Shown in pieces: positions 15,686 through 22,496 of a stretch of DNA of 25,511 bases. A program made the position numbers and the translations under genes. Each line of letters opens with the position of its first letter. Position 1 is the first letter of the stretch. This stretch comes from a virus. The stretch is taken from positions 1 through 25,511 of the IMG/VR virus record IMGVR_UViG_3300044823_000214, one strand, 5' to 3'. The notes under the pieces were generated by a model that saw nothing but the letters and a program-made list of their open reading frames with translations, was not told the DNA's origin and ran no database searches.

Positions 15686-18655
15686 ACCACGACCAACACA
15701 GACAAGGTGACAGTGACGGACCGGCAGGTGTCCGGCCAGCCGGCGGATGGCACGACCGGAGGAACCAATCCGATTGGCGGCACCTACGAGCCATACCTCG
15801 GCACGCCGGCCTCGGATGGCCTGTTCCTCAAGTCCACGGCGGCGGGGGCGAGGTCTTGGGGCGCCGTGCTGGCAAACCCCATGTCCGCACTGGGCGACAC
15901 GATCTACGGCGGGGTGGTGGGCGCAGCGACCGCACTCTCCGGCAACACCACCGCCGCCCGCAAGTTTCTTCGCCAGACCGGTACGGGCTCCGCCAGCGCG
16001 GCTCCGGCGTGGGACACTGTGACGATTGCGGACCTTGGCGGAACGACCGTGGGCGGAAATTTCCTGACGCTCGCCAACCCCTCCGCGATCGCCTTCCCGC
16101 GCATCAATGCGGATAACACGGTGACGGCGCTATCGGATTCGGCGTTCCGCACGGCCATCGGTGCGGGCACCAGCAGCTTTGACGGCACGTGGGGCAGCCT
16201 GAGCGGCAAGCCGGCCAACGTGGTGTCGTTTGGCTCCCTCGCCAACGCCGCGGGCTGGCTGCACAACGACGGGGCGGGGACGCTGGCCTACTCAACGCCG
16301 ACCGCGGCCCAGATCGGGGCCGAACCTGCCTTGGGAAATCCCGGGACTACGGGTTGGGTCCTGTCTTCGACAACCGCCGGGGTCAGATCATGGGTCGCGC
16401 AATCCGGCGGCGCTTCCGGGGCAAACCCAACTGCATCCGTCGGTCTGAGCGCCGTCAATGGAAGTGCAGCAACCTTCATGCGAAGCGACGCGGCCCCATC
16501 GCTGGACGTCTCAATTTCGCCAACATGGACCGGCACACACACCTTTGGGTCAGGCAAGCTAATCGGCACCAATCTGACGGGGCCGGCCGCCACCGACCTG
16601 TCGCTACTCGCGGGCAGCGGCAACCAGAATGTCATCCTCACACCCTCCGGCAGCGGCATCGTCAGCATTGGCACCACTGACTTGGTGCTGACGGACAACA
16701 CCACTTACAGGACCTGGCAAGGCCGCTCGACCGCGGTCGGCTGGGGTTACATGGTCCAACGCACGGGTGCGACAGCCGGCTTTGCCGGATTGGGCGTGGG
16801 CCAAAGCGTCTACTATGAGGGCCAGCTTGCCAGCGGCGCCTACTCCGGCCTGACCGCCGTGGTGGCGAGCCGGGTGGTCCAATACATCCTGCGCGGCTAT
16901 GACGGCGCTAACTGGCAGGCGGGCGCCTCCATGCAATTCAACGTGCTCGAAACATGGAGCGGAAGCGCCCGGGGCTGCGAGATCAACTGGACCGCCTACA
17001 CATCCGCCACCACGACGGCTGTCACGATGAAGTTCAGCAACGCCGGGAACCTGCTGATCGGCGGGACGGCGGACACCGGGCTGACCGGGGCGGGGGGATT
17101 GTCAGTGTTCTCCACCACGGCCTCCAGCAGCAAGACCACCGGCTCGGCGATCTTTGGCGGGGGTGTCGGCATCGCCGGGGCGGTGTACGCCAACAGCGCG
17201 GTCCTGACCACGGCGCTGGCGATCAGCAGCGGCGGGACGGGGCTTACCTCGACCTCGCAAAACTATGTCTTTCTCGGGCCGGTCAGTGGGGGCAGCGGGG
17301 CGCCGACTTGGCGCGGGCTGGCCTTGGCCGACTTTCCCTCCATCGCCAACAACACCATCCTCGGCAACACCTCGGGCGGGAGCGCGGCGCCGAGTGCGCT
17401 GACTGGCGCGAATGTGCGCACGATTTGCGGGCTGGCCACGACGGACAGCCCGACGTTTGTTGCTCTGACGACTTCCGCTGTGGCCGCCCTGACCACGGCA
17501 GCGGAATCTTGGGTGGGGCCGTCGAGTACGGCAGGGATCTACTTCAAGGGAGGCAACGTCGGCATCGGGACGACGGGACCGGGGGCAAGTCTAGAAGTAT
17601 TTGGGAGCGGGACAACTGTTCCACTTCAAGTTGATGCAAATTCAAACGCTCAAACTTTTCGGGCGTATAGAAATGGTAATACTGTTGGATGGGGAGTTGA
17701 CGGTTTTAGTTTGTATATGAATAACAGTGCTGGAACTCCTACTCAATATGCTTTAATTGGTGCGGGAATACTTAAGAATACAGCCGGTTCAGAGGGTGGT
17801 AGATTATCTTTCCATGTTGATGAATCAGGAACATTGACTGAGGCAATGAGGATAGATAACCACGGCAACGTCGGCATCGGGACGACGGCTCCGGCCTACA
17901 CGCTGGACGTGGCGGGAAACTGCAACATCTCCACCGGCTCACACTTCAAGGTCAACGGCGTGAACCTCGCTGCGGCTGACGTGGGGGCGGCTGCTTCCAC
18001 CTCATTCATTGCTGGGGCTGGTGCGCTTACCGGCCCTGCATCTCCGCTGACCATAGGCACGGCAGCAGGTCATGCGGATTCGTATTTTCATCTTGCTGCC
18101 ATTGCGGCCAACGAGGTCACGCTGGCGATGATGGCCAGCCTCGCGGCCAACTCGATCCTCGGCAACAACACCGGCAGCGCGGCCACGCCCCTTGCGCTCA
18201 CCATTGCGCAGACCAAGACGCTGCTCGCCCTCGCGCAGGCGGACGTGAGCGGGCTGACGGTGACGGACAGCCCGACATTCGTCAACATCACCATGTCCGG
18301 CTCCCTGTACTTTACCGGCGCGAATTTCACCTGGACGCCAGTGACCGCCGGCACGCTCAGGTTCACGGCCACCCAGGCATACAACTTCATCCAATGTTAC
18401 GACGGGTCGGGCAGCTATGCGATCTCCCTCTACGATGGCGCAACGGAAAAAGTTAGAATTTGGGCCGGAAACCAGTATTGGTTTTATGGCGCTCCGGTGC
18501 TGTTGGACAATTCGATCACGACCGGCGCTCCCGCGGGTGGCACGGCGGGGGCGTGGAAAATGGGCATCTGGGTCAATACTCCTACCATTCCCACCGGATA
18601 TATTCAGGTGGATGTTGCAGGTACACTTTACGAAATTCCGGCCAAGGTTCACTAA
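15683..18655 (+). CDS. Tail fibre / receptor-binding protein
   Basis: This 990-residue protein (if ATT 15683 is the start; 982 residues from GTG 15707) has the composition of a trimeric phage fibre: Gly, Ala, Ser, Thr-rich with short beta repeats throughout. Visible modules include ALGDTIYGG, FRTAIGAG, GTWGSLSGKP, two GNVGIGTT motifs (residues 624 and 728), and a duplicated module ILGNTSGGSAAP...DSPTFV (about 17345-17460) and ILGNNTGSAATP...DSPTFV (about 18150-18280). Between the GNVGIGTT copies lies a low-GC cassette (17581-17860, about 42% GC by hand count) with FRAYRNGNTVGWGVDGFSLY and AMRIDNHGN, like fibre modules found in many phages. No intramolecular chaperone or endosialidase motif is seen at the end. 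It probably gives host specificity. The preceding ATP-grasp gene ends ten bases upstream. Confidence 0.85.
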   Translation: MTTTNTDKVTVTDRQVSGQPADGTTGGTNPIGGTYEPYLGTPASDGLFLKSTAAGARSWGAVLANPMSALGDTIYGGVVGAATALSGNTTAARKFLRQTGTGSASAAPAWDTVTIADLGGTTVGGNFLTLANPSAIAFPRINADNTVTALSDSAFRTAIGAGTSSFDGTWGSLSGKPANVVSFGSLANAAGWLHNDGAGTLAYSTPTAAQIGAEPALGNPGTTGWVLSSTTAGVRSWVAQSGGASGANPTASVGLSAVNGSAATFMRSDAAPSLDVSISPTWTGTHTFGSGKLIGTNLTGPAATDLSLLAGSGNQNVILTPSGSGIVSIGTTDLVLTDNTTYRTWQGRSTAVGWGYMVQRTGATAGFAGLGVGQSVYYEGQLASGAYSGLTAVVASRVVQYILRGYDGANWQAGASMQFNVLETWSGSARGCEINWTAYTSATTTAVTMKFSNAGNLLIGGTADTGLTGAGGLSVFSTTASSSKTTGSAIFGGGVGIAGAVYANSAVLTTALAISSGGTGLTSTSQNYVFLGPVSGGSGAPTWRGLALADFPSIANNTILGNTSGGSAAPSALTGANVRTICGLATTDSPTFVALTTSAVAALTTAAESWVGPSSTAGIYFKGGNVGIGTTGPGASLEVFGSGTTVPLQVDANSNAQTFRAYRNGNTVGWGVDGFSLYMNNSAGTPTQYALIGAGILKNTAGSEGGRLSFHVDESGTLTEAMRIDNHGNVGIGTTAPAYTLDVAGNCNISTGSHFKVNGVNLAAADVGAAASTSFIAGAGALTGPASPLTIGTAAGHADSYFHLAAIAANEVTLAMMASLAANSILGNNTGSAATPLALTIAQTKTLLALAQADVSGLTVTDSPTFVNITMSGSLYFTGANFTWTPVTAGTLRFTATQAYNFIQCYDGSGSYAISLYDGATEKVRIWAGNQYWFYGAPVLLDNSITTGAPAGGTAGAWKMGIWVNTPTIPTGYIQVDVAGTLYEIPAKVH
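17552..17576 (+). repeat. 25-bp direct repeat, left copy (fibre GNVGIGTT)
   Basis: This segment, starting GGCAACGTCGGCATCGGG, is identical over 25 bases to 17864-17888. The copies are 312 bases (104 codons) apart, so recombination between them would keep the fibre frame. They bracket the low-GC cassette. Confidence 0.95.
17864..17888 (+). repeat. 25-bp direct repeat, right copy (fibre GNVGIGTT)
   Basis: Exact copy of 17552-17576 on the same strand and in the same reading frame. It marks the return from about 42% GC to the high GC of the rest of the fibre gene. Confidence 0.95.
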
Positions 18656-18672
18656 TCTCAACCAAAATATTT

Positions 18673-18942
18673 ATGACAACCGCACAACAAAAAACAGACT
18701 TCCTAAACATCACGCAGGCATGGGCCACCATTTTCTGTCAGACCATGGAAATGGCTACCCGTATTTCGGACACCTACACCTCCCGGGGCTATCAAGCCGC
18801 GGGGGCAAACCCGATCACCGACACGGACGCTGCTACTATCAATTGCACGGCGGTCACGCCCGCCGCCACGTTCAACGCCTTCTTGCAGGCGGCCCGCAGC
18901 CTGACCTACCAACGCTGGTTCCCGGAGGCGGACCGCACATGA
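18673..18942 (+). CDS. Small protein downstream of the fibre, unrecognised
   Basis: This 89-residue protein (MTTAQQKTDFLNITQAWATI...) is soluble and helix-rich in the first half; it has no membrane segment or known motif. ATG 18673 is 17 bases after the fibre stop; the sequence before it (CCAAAATATTT) is AT-rich and has no Shine-Dalgarno, so initiation may depend on coupling to the fibre gene. Its stop overlaps the next ATG (18939-18941). Small proteins in this place in other podoviruses can be fibre assembly or attachment partners, but nothing in the sequence shows that here. Confidence 0.7.
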   Translation: MTTAQQKTDFLNITQAWATIFCQTMEMATRISDTYTSRGYQAAGANPITDTDAATINCTAVTPAATFNAFLQAARSLTYQRWFPEADRT

Positions 18943-19493
18943 GCGATATTAACTATCCGCCCGGCGACTTTGCGGATAAGGATGGCATCACGGTCAAGGA
19001 CCTGATGCTGATTCCTCCGGGTGGCGGAGTAGGCTACGCCGACATCTTCAAAAACAGCCACGTCACCAACTCGACCTTTGACGGCGTGACGGTGGTTGCC
19101 GGAAAACAGTCAGAAAACGCTTGGGATGCCAACAACGGATGTTCGGGCAACACCTACCGGCGGTTGAAGCTCTGGCCGGGGTCCGAGAGCGCCGTGCTGC
19201 TCAAGGACGGGTTTTGTGGAAACACAGTTGATGACGTGGAAATCGTACTGCATGGTGGCCACTCGGACTGGTACGAGGGCGACTACTCAGACCAAGGAGG
19301 CACCCGCAATACCGGCAATGCCTACAACAACGTGCGCATGACGGACGGTTCCCCGATACGGGTGAGCTGGACTTTCTTCCGCGCCGAGAAGCCGCGCTTC
19401 ACTGATAGTGTTGTGCGCTACCAGTATCTCCTCAGCTTTTTCAGAACTTGCTATGTGGAGGCGAAATATCTATTCCCGGGGCTAATCCCATGA
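18939..19493 (+). CDS. Beta-helix-like virion protein
   Basis: This 184-residue protein has the spacing of a right-handed beta-helix: NSHVTNSTFDGVTVVAGKQSENAWDANNGCSGNTYRRLKLW and later NTVDDVEIVLHGGH, GNAYNNVRMTDGSPIRVSWTFFRAEKPRF. Similar short proteins with an N-x-F-x-x-V-x-V rhythm and a late dG-x-P-x-x-V-x-W motif are found near fibre genes of other tailed phages; I know of no fixed function. Position after the fibre suggests a tail-associated or receptor-related part. No lyase or hydrolase catalytic set is evident. The start overlaps the preceding stop (ATGA), and the gene ends just before a small soluble protein with its own AAGGA site. Confidence 0.75.
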   Translation: MSDINYPPGDFADKDGITVKDLMLIPPGGGVGYADIFKNSHVTNSTFDGVTVVAGKQSENAWDANNGCSGNTYRRLKLWPGSESAVLLKDGFCGNTVDDVEIVLHGGHSDWYEGDYSDQGGTRNTGNAYNNVRMTDGSPIRVSWTFFRAEKPRFTDSVVRYQYLLSFFRTCYVEAKYLFPGLIP

Positions 19494-19500
19494 AGGACCC

Positions 19501-19800
19501 ATGAAGGAAATCCCGAACAAATCCACCGCGCTCCCGCCCGCCAAGACTGACGGACTTGCCCCCACCTACGCCGACCTCCTCCGCAACGCGCTCGACTTCC
19601 CGCCGCAGGGCGGCTTCACCCTGGAGGAGATGCGCAAGCGCGGGCGCATCGACAAGGCGCTGACCGACGTGAAGGCCGGCGATGTCATCAAGCTGGAGGA
19701 TGCCGACTACACCGCCGCGCAGGAGGTCATCCGCGCCGTGCGCTGGAATGGCCGCTCGCCGGAACTGCTGGCGTTCGCCGAGGCGTTTGGAGTGACCTGA
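19501..19800 (+). CDS. Conserved-type small phage protein, function unknown
   Basis: This 99-residue protein has a pattern seen in several T7-like phages between fibre and lysis genes: a short N-terminus, YADLLRNALDFPPQGGFTLEEMRKRGRIDKAL (about residues 23-54), then a VIKLEDADYTAAQEVIRAVRW block (about 62-82) and a helical end (PELLAFAEAFGV). It is soluble and probably helical. The pattern of a Leu-rich segment, 'eMR.R', and 'LED.D' suggests a small regulatory or assembly protein, but no role is established that I can name. ATG 19501 has AAGGA a few bases upstream; a nearby ATG at 19490 opens only a four-codon frame and is not used. Confidence 0.72.
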   Translation: MKEIPNKSTALPPAKTDGLAPTYADLLRNALDFPPQGGFTLEEMRKRGRIDKALTDVKAGDVIKLEDADYTAAQEVIRAVRWNGRSPELLAFAEAFGVT

Positions 19801-19801
19801 C

Positions 19802-19897
19802 ATGACCCTGCGCAACCACCTCCCGCTGTCGATGCAACTCGCCCTGCTGTTCACGGGCATGGCGGTGGGCGCGGCCTTGGTGTGTCTCTGCCTATGA
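19802..19897 (+). CDS. 31-residue single-span membrane peptide
   Basis: Frame MTLRNHLPLSMQLALLFTGM AVGAALVCLCL: seven mostly polar or basic residues, then one continuous hydrophobic helix to the C-terminus with two Cys at the end. It starts one base after the previous stop, with a GGAG sequence about ten bases before the ATG. The layout (short positive N-terminus, one membrane span) is that of small phage membrane proteins such as holin-like or antiholin-like peptides. The Cys context (ALVC) is a poor lipobox. Being so short, it could be chance, but the hydrophobic run and tight packing between two genes support it. Confidence 0.5.
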   Translation: MTLRNHLPLSMQLALLFTGMAVGAALVCLCL

Positions 19898-19940
19898 CCT
19901 TCCGCTCCCAAGGTCGGGTGGACAAAGAGAAGACAATCCA

Positions 19941-20834
19941 ATGCGTTTCAATTCACAACGGGGCTTAATTGATCCGCTAACCCTCGGGCTGGTGCTGGGG
20001 TTGGCCGGCGGGGTGTTCTTCGGCAAGTGGGCGCCATTCTCGTTCTTGAAGCCCAAGCCGGACACGGCGGCGCTCACGGCCGCGCAAGCCCAGCTTGCCA
20101 CCGCCAAGACCGATGCTGCCGCCAAGGAGGCCGCGCTGCTGGCCGCCCACCAAGCCGAGCAAGCCCGCCTGATGGAACAGTTGCAGGCCGCCCAGCAATT
20201 CACGGTAGGCGCCGAGAACGCCCTTGTACGGGTCCCGGCGGCGCAGGCCACGCCCGAGGTCAAGGTGGGCGCGGCGCTGCTCCTGCGGGGCAACCTGCGG
20301 CTCGCCACGGCCATCGGCAAGCTGCCGCCGGGCCTCCAAGACGAGATTGTGACCATCGTTGACCAGATGCTTTCGGCGGACGCGGGCGAACTCGCCAAGG
20401 CGCAGGCGGCGCTCGCCTCCAAGGATGCTGATTTCAAGACGCTCACCGCCGAGCGCGACGCCATCAAGGCGCAGATTCCCAAGCTCCAGCAGCAGGCCGA
20501 TGCCGCCAAGGAGCAGGTGGCAGTCAAAGAGCAGGCCGTGACCAGCCTCACCAATCAGGTCAAGGATTGGGCGGCCAAGAAGTTTGCCAGCGACCAGCAG
20601 GCGGGTTCGCTACTCGGCGCTCTCGCCAGCCTGCGCAACCTGTGCCTGTGGGTAGCGGGCGTGTGGGCGTTCCTCGCGTTCGTGCTTCCCGGCATCATCA
20701 AGCACATGGACAGCGGCGTGCTCAAGAACACCCTGCGCGCCGTGAGCGGTTACGCCACCTCACCGCTGCTGTTCCACGATGCCAGCAAGAAGATTTCCAG
20801 CCTGTCCGCAACCTCAACCCCGCCCTCCAAATGA
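19941..20834 (+). CDS. Membrane protein with two spans and a long coiled coil
   Basis: This 297-residue protein has an N-terminal membrane helix (LTLGLVLGLAGGVFFGKW, about residues 13-30), a long Ala/Gln/Lys/Glu-rich helical region (about 40-90 and 150-220) with heptad-like spacing, and a second membrane helix near the end (LCLWVAGVWAFLAFVLPGII, about 233-252), then a Ser/Pro-rich tail. With both anchors likely in the inner membrane, the coiled coil would face one compartment. It stands in the lysis region; a spanin-like or membrane-organising role is possible, but it lacks a lipobox Cys and is longer than most spanins. The ribosome-binding site is weak (AAGAGAAG). Its stop overlaps the next ATG (20831-20834). 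Confidence 0.75.
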   Translation: MRFNSQRGLIDPLTLGLVLGLAGGVFFGKWAPFSFLKPKPDTAALTAAQAQLATAKTDAAAKEAALLAAHQAEQARLMEQLQAAQQFTVGAENALVRVPAAQATPEVKVGAALLLRGNLRLATAIGKLPPGLQDEIVTIVDQMLSADAGELAKAQAALASKDADFKTLTAERDAIKAQIPKLQQQADAAKEQVAVKEQAVTSLTNQVKDWAAKKFASDQQAGSLLGALASLRNLCLWVAGVWAFLAFVLPGIIKHMDSGVLKNTLRAVSGYATSPLLFHDASKKISSLSATSTPPSK

Positions 20835-20971
20835 CTACGTTCCTGATGATGCTCGTTCTGATGATACTGTCCTTTGTAGCCGGCCTGCTGGTCGGCCGCA
20901 AGAACCCCAAGGTGGCCAACGCCGCCGAAACCCTCGCCCAAGGCGCGGAACAACTGGCCTCAAAAAAGTGA
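20831..20971 (+). CDS. 46-residue membrane peptide with basic tail
   Basis: ATG 20831 overlaps the stop of the coiled-coil membrane protein (ATGA). The peptide has one strong membrane helix (FLMMLVLMILSFVAGLLVG, residues 4-22) followed by RKNPK and an Ala/Glu helix ending in KK. One span followed directly by positive charges indicates the N-terminus outside and the C-terminus in the cytoplasm. The layout fits a small holin, pinholin or accessory membrane peptide; no family was recognised. Confidence 0.65.
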   Translation: MTTFLMMLVLMILSFVAGLLVGRKNPKVANAAETLAQGAEQLASKK

Positions 20972-20975
20972 TGCC

Positions 20976-21293
20976 ATGACCGACGTGGAACAGATGATCC
21001 TCGGCATGGTCCGCGATATTAAGGTGGCGCAGGAAGCCACCGCTAAGGGAATCGTCACAATCCGCGAGTGTCTGGTGAAGCTCTCCACGTCGATGCAAGC
21101 CGTTCAGCATCAGCTGTGTCCCTCGCCGGGACTATGCTTGGAGCTGGAGCTGAGCCTCAAGAAGCTGGAGATGACTGATGCGCGGAATAAGGGGGCAATT
21201 GCGGCAACCACGGTCCTGCTGTCGGCCCTGTCGGGGATTCTGGGTGGAGCCGTGGTATTTTGGCTCAACCACGGAGCGCCGCTGCCGCACTAG
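20976..21293 (+). CDS. Tail-anchored membrane protein, XhlA-like layout
   Basis: This 105-residue protein has an amphipathic helical N-terminal part (DVEQMILGMVRDIKVAQEAT, residues 3-22), two Cys-containing loops (REC and QLCPSPGLCLE), a charged helix (ELELSLKKLEMTDARNKG) and one membrane helix near the C-terminus (AIAATTVLLSALSGILGGAVVFWL, about residues 74-97). A cytoplasmic coiled part with a C-terminal anchor is the layout of XhlA-type phage lysis proteins, which cooperate with a holin; the sequence match is too weak for a firm family call. It is the last well-supported gene of the rightward unit. Confidence 0.7.
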   Translation: MTDVEQMILGMVRDIKVAQEATAKGIVTIRECLVKLSTSMQAVQHQLCPSPGLCLELELSLKKLEMTDARNKGAIAATTVLLSALSGILGGAVVFWLNHGAPLPH

Positions 21294-21295
21294 TC

Positions 21296-21472
21296 ATGGC
21301 CATCCCCGGAACCCATACAATCGCTCCTTTTCTGCACAAAGCCAAGCCCTTCACGAGCTGGCGGGACTGGTTGGCCGGCGCCCGCCTAGCGTTGGCGGGG
21401 GTCAACGCTCGATTCAGCCGTCGCTGCCGTCCCAATCATCGTCGCGCTCGTGGCGTTCCTTGGCGCAAATGA
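21296..21472 (+). CDS. Possible 58-residue Arg-rich protein at the convergent junction
   Basis: ATG 21296 follows the previous stop by two bases. The frame begins MAIPGTHTIAPFLHKAKPFT and continues SWRDWLAGARLALAGVN before a strongly Arg-rich end. The first 40 residues look protein-like, but the last 20 lie over the 3' end of the opposite-strand membrane peptide gene (21414-21548) and their Arg richness is what antisense reading of that gene would give. It may be real, a truncated remnant, or chance. Confidence 0.3.
   Translation: MAIPGTHTIAPFLHKAKPFTSWRDWLAGARLALAGVNARFSRRCRPNHRRARGVPWRK
21388..21409. other. Hairpin at the convergent gene junction
   Basis: AGCGTTG (21388-21394) and CAACGCT (21403-21409) form a perfect 7-bp stem with an 8-base loop. 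It sits between the ends of the rightward and leftward units and could slow either polymerase, but no T-run follows on either strand, so I do not call it a Rho-independent terminator. A competing 6-bp stem (21381-21386 with 21394-21399) overlaps it. Confidence 0.35.
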
Positions 21473-21548
21473 TGATCTGGTCGGCGATGAAGAGGATGAC
21501 GATGAGGGCGGCGAGGCCGGCGATGAGGAGGTAGGGGTGGGCGCCCAT
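21414..21548 (-). CDS. 44-residue membrane peptide, last gene of the leftward operon
   Basis: On the minus strand an AGGAG site lies 8 bases before ATG (start at 21548). The peptide MGAHPYLLIAGLAALIVILF continues IADQIIICAKERHERDDDWD and ends GSDG: one membrane helix (residues 6-28) and a charged, acidic C-terminal tail. Good ribosome-binding spacing and position 11 bases after the stop of the upstream gene support it. Function unknown; small single-span proteins in early phage operons may be antiholins, exclusion factors or host inhibitors, but no feature selects one. Confidence 0.65.
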   Translation of the reverse strand: MGAHPYLLIAGLAALIVILFIADQIIICAKERHERDDDWDGSDG

Positions 21549-21559
21549 CGGTTGTTCTC

Positions 21560-21823
21560 CTAGCGTTGGAGCTTGCGGAACGTGTCCTCGATGAAGCGGT
21601 GGTCCGCCTGCTCGTTGACGGCATCCTGCGCGGGCGTGTAGGGGCGGCGCCGGATGTAGCCCTTGCGGACAGGAGTGGCCTCGCCGTCGTGGGTGAAGCT
21701 GACCCTGCCGGCCGCGACCAGGCGGGCCATCTCGTCCTTGGTCATCACGGGGGCCGGCTTGGGGGCGGGGTGGCGGTCGGCGAGCGCAGAGATGTTGTGC
21801 ATGGTTTCGGTGACGGTATTCAT
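21560..21823 (-). CDS. 87-residue soluble protein, unrecognised
   Basis: ATG at 21823 overlaps the stop of the upstream gene (ATGA, 21820-21823). The product (MNTVTETMHNISALADRHPA...) has a Pro-rich linker, then TKDEMARLVAAGRVSFTHDGE (about residues 28-48), a basic KGYIRRRPY segment and a helical charged end (DHRFIEDTFRKLQR). The KDEMARLVAAGRV stretch resembles a short helix used in DNA- or protein-binding domains, but I cannot assign a family. Confidence 0.65.
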   Translation of the reverse strand: MNTVTETMHNISALADRHPAPKPAPVMTKDEMARLVAAGRVSFTHDGEATPVRKGYIRRRPYTPAQDAVNEQADHRFIEDTFRKLQR

Positions 21824-22197
21824 GGTGAAAGTTGCATCTCCTGCTGTCCCTGTCCCGGCGCCGGAAACTGGTTGCGCTCCAGCCACGTCAGCGCCTTGGC
21901 GCGCTGCCCGATGTGCCACAAGTTCACCCAGCAGCCATTGCGCGACGGCGCCGGGCTCTTGCACCGCCCCGCCCGCTCCAGCAGACCCATGCCGGCGAGG
22001 CTGCCAACCGCGATGCCCGCAATGTGGGTATCATCCCCCACCAGCTCGCCGGGCAGGGCCGCGTCCGCCGTGAAGTCCTGCGCCGGCTGGCGCAGCGCGT
22101 AGTAGAGCAGCGCCGCTTGGCACTTGCGCAACGGGACCGGGCAGAAGGCAGTCTTGAGGACGACTGCGCGCAGGAAGTCAAGGCTGTCGGCACTCAT
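21820..22197 (-). CDS. Probable winged-helix DNA-binding protein
   Basis: This 125-residue protein has the order of a winged helix: a helix KCQAALLYYALRQ (about residues 25-37), FTADAALPGELVGDDTHIAGIAVGSLAGMGLLERAG (about 42-77) as helix-turn-helix with the 'gsLa.mGLi...g' recognition pattern, then a wing RCKSPAPSRNGCWVNLWHI (about 78-96) and a closing helix AKALTWL. Small proteins of this pattern are common in early phage operons, where they may regulate transcription or load replication proteins. Both ends overlap neighbours by 4 bp (22194-22197 and 21820-21823), so it is coupled on both sides. Confidence 0.65.
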   Translation of the reverse strand: MSADSLDFLRAVVLKTAFCPVPLRKCQAALLYYALRQPAQDFTADAALPGELVGDDTHIAGIAVGSLAGMGLLERAGRCKSPAPSRNGCWVNLWHIGQRAKALTWLERNQFPAPGQGQQEMQLSP

Positions 22198-22496
22198 GGT
22201 ACGTTGTGCTCGTCCTCCGTCAGATGGCTTTCCAGCGCAGCGCTGTTGTTAAAGGCGGGATGCGGTCGCACGGTCGGCGCGTCGGCGTAGGTCGGAGCCG
22301 CCGGCAGGCTGGGCCGGCGCTTGACCTGATCCCACCAGGCCTCGATCACGTCCCAGCTTTCCACCTGATTCACGGGCCGGCTGGTGGCCAGCGTTTGCGC
22401 GTTGATCGCCACATAGCCCTGCAGCCGGTGGTTTTCGTCCCACTCGCGGAAGAGCGTCCAGTGGCGGTGGGTGAGGTATTTTTCCTGAATGGTCAT
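22194..22496 (-). CDS. 100-residue soluble protein, unrecognised
   Basis: The product starts MTIQEKYLTHRHWTLFREWD and is rich in Trp, His and Arg in the first half (HRHWTLFREWDENHRL, VESWDVIEAWWDQVKRRP), followed by a Pro/Ala-rich, less ordered second half ending in acidic residues. No catalytic or membrane motif. Start and stop overlap neighbours by 4 bp (22493-22496 and 22194-22197). It may be a small nucleic-acid or host-protein binding factor; nothing stronger can be said. Confidence 0.65.
   Translation of the reverse strand: MTIQEKYLTHRHWTLFREWDENHRLQGYVAINAQTLATSRPVNQVESWDVIEAWWDQVKRRPSLPAAPTYADAPTVRPHPAFNNSAALESHLTEDEHNVP

Noticed and set aside
15671-15709. Fusion of the ATP-grasp protein to the fibre by read-through, since both lie in one frame
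   Set aside because: The stop is TAA, the strongest against read-through, and an AAGGAG site overlaps it, which shows a new start.
19894-19968. A 24-codon frame beginning at ATG 19894 (overlapping the stop of the 31-residue peptide)
   Set aside because: It is short, runs into the following gene in another frame, has no ribosome-binding site and no hydrophobic or conserved pattern.
21388-21409. Bidirectional Rho-independent terminator between the two operons
   Set aside because: The stem is good, but there is no T-run on either strand, so it is listed only as a hairpin.
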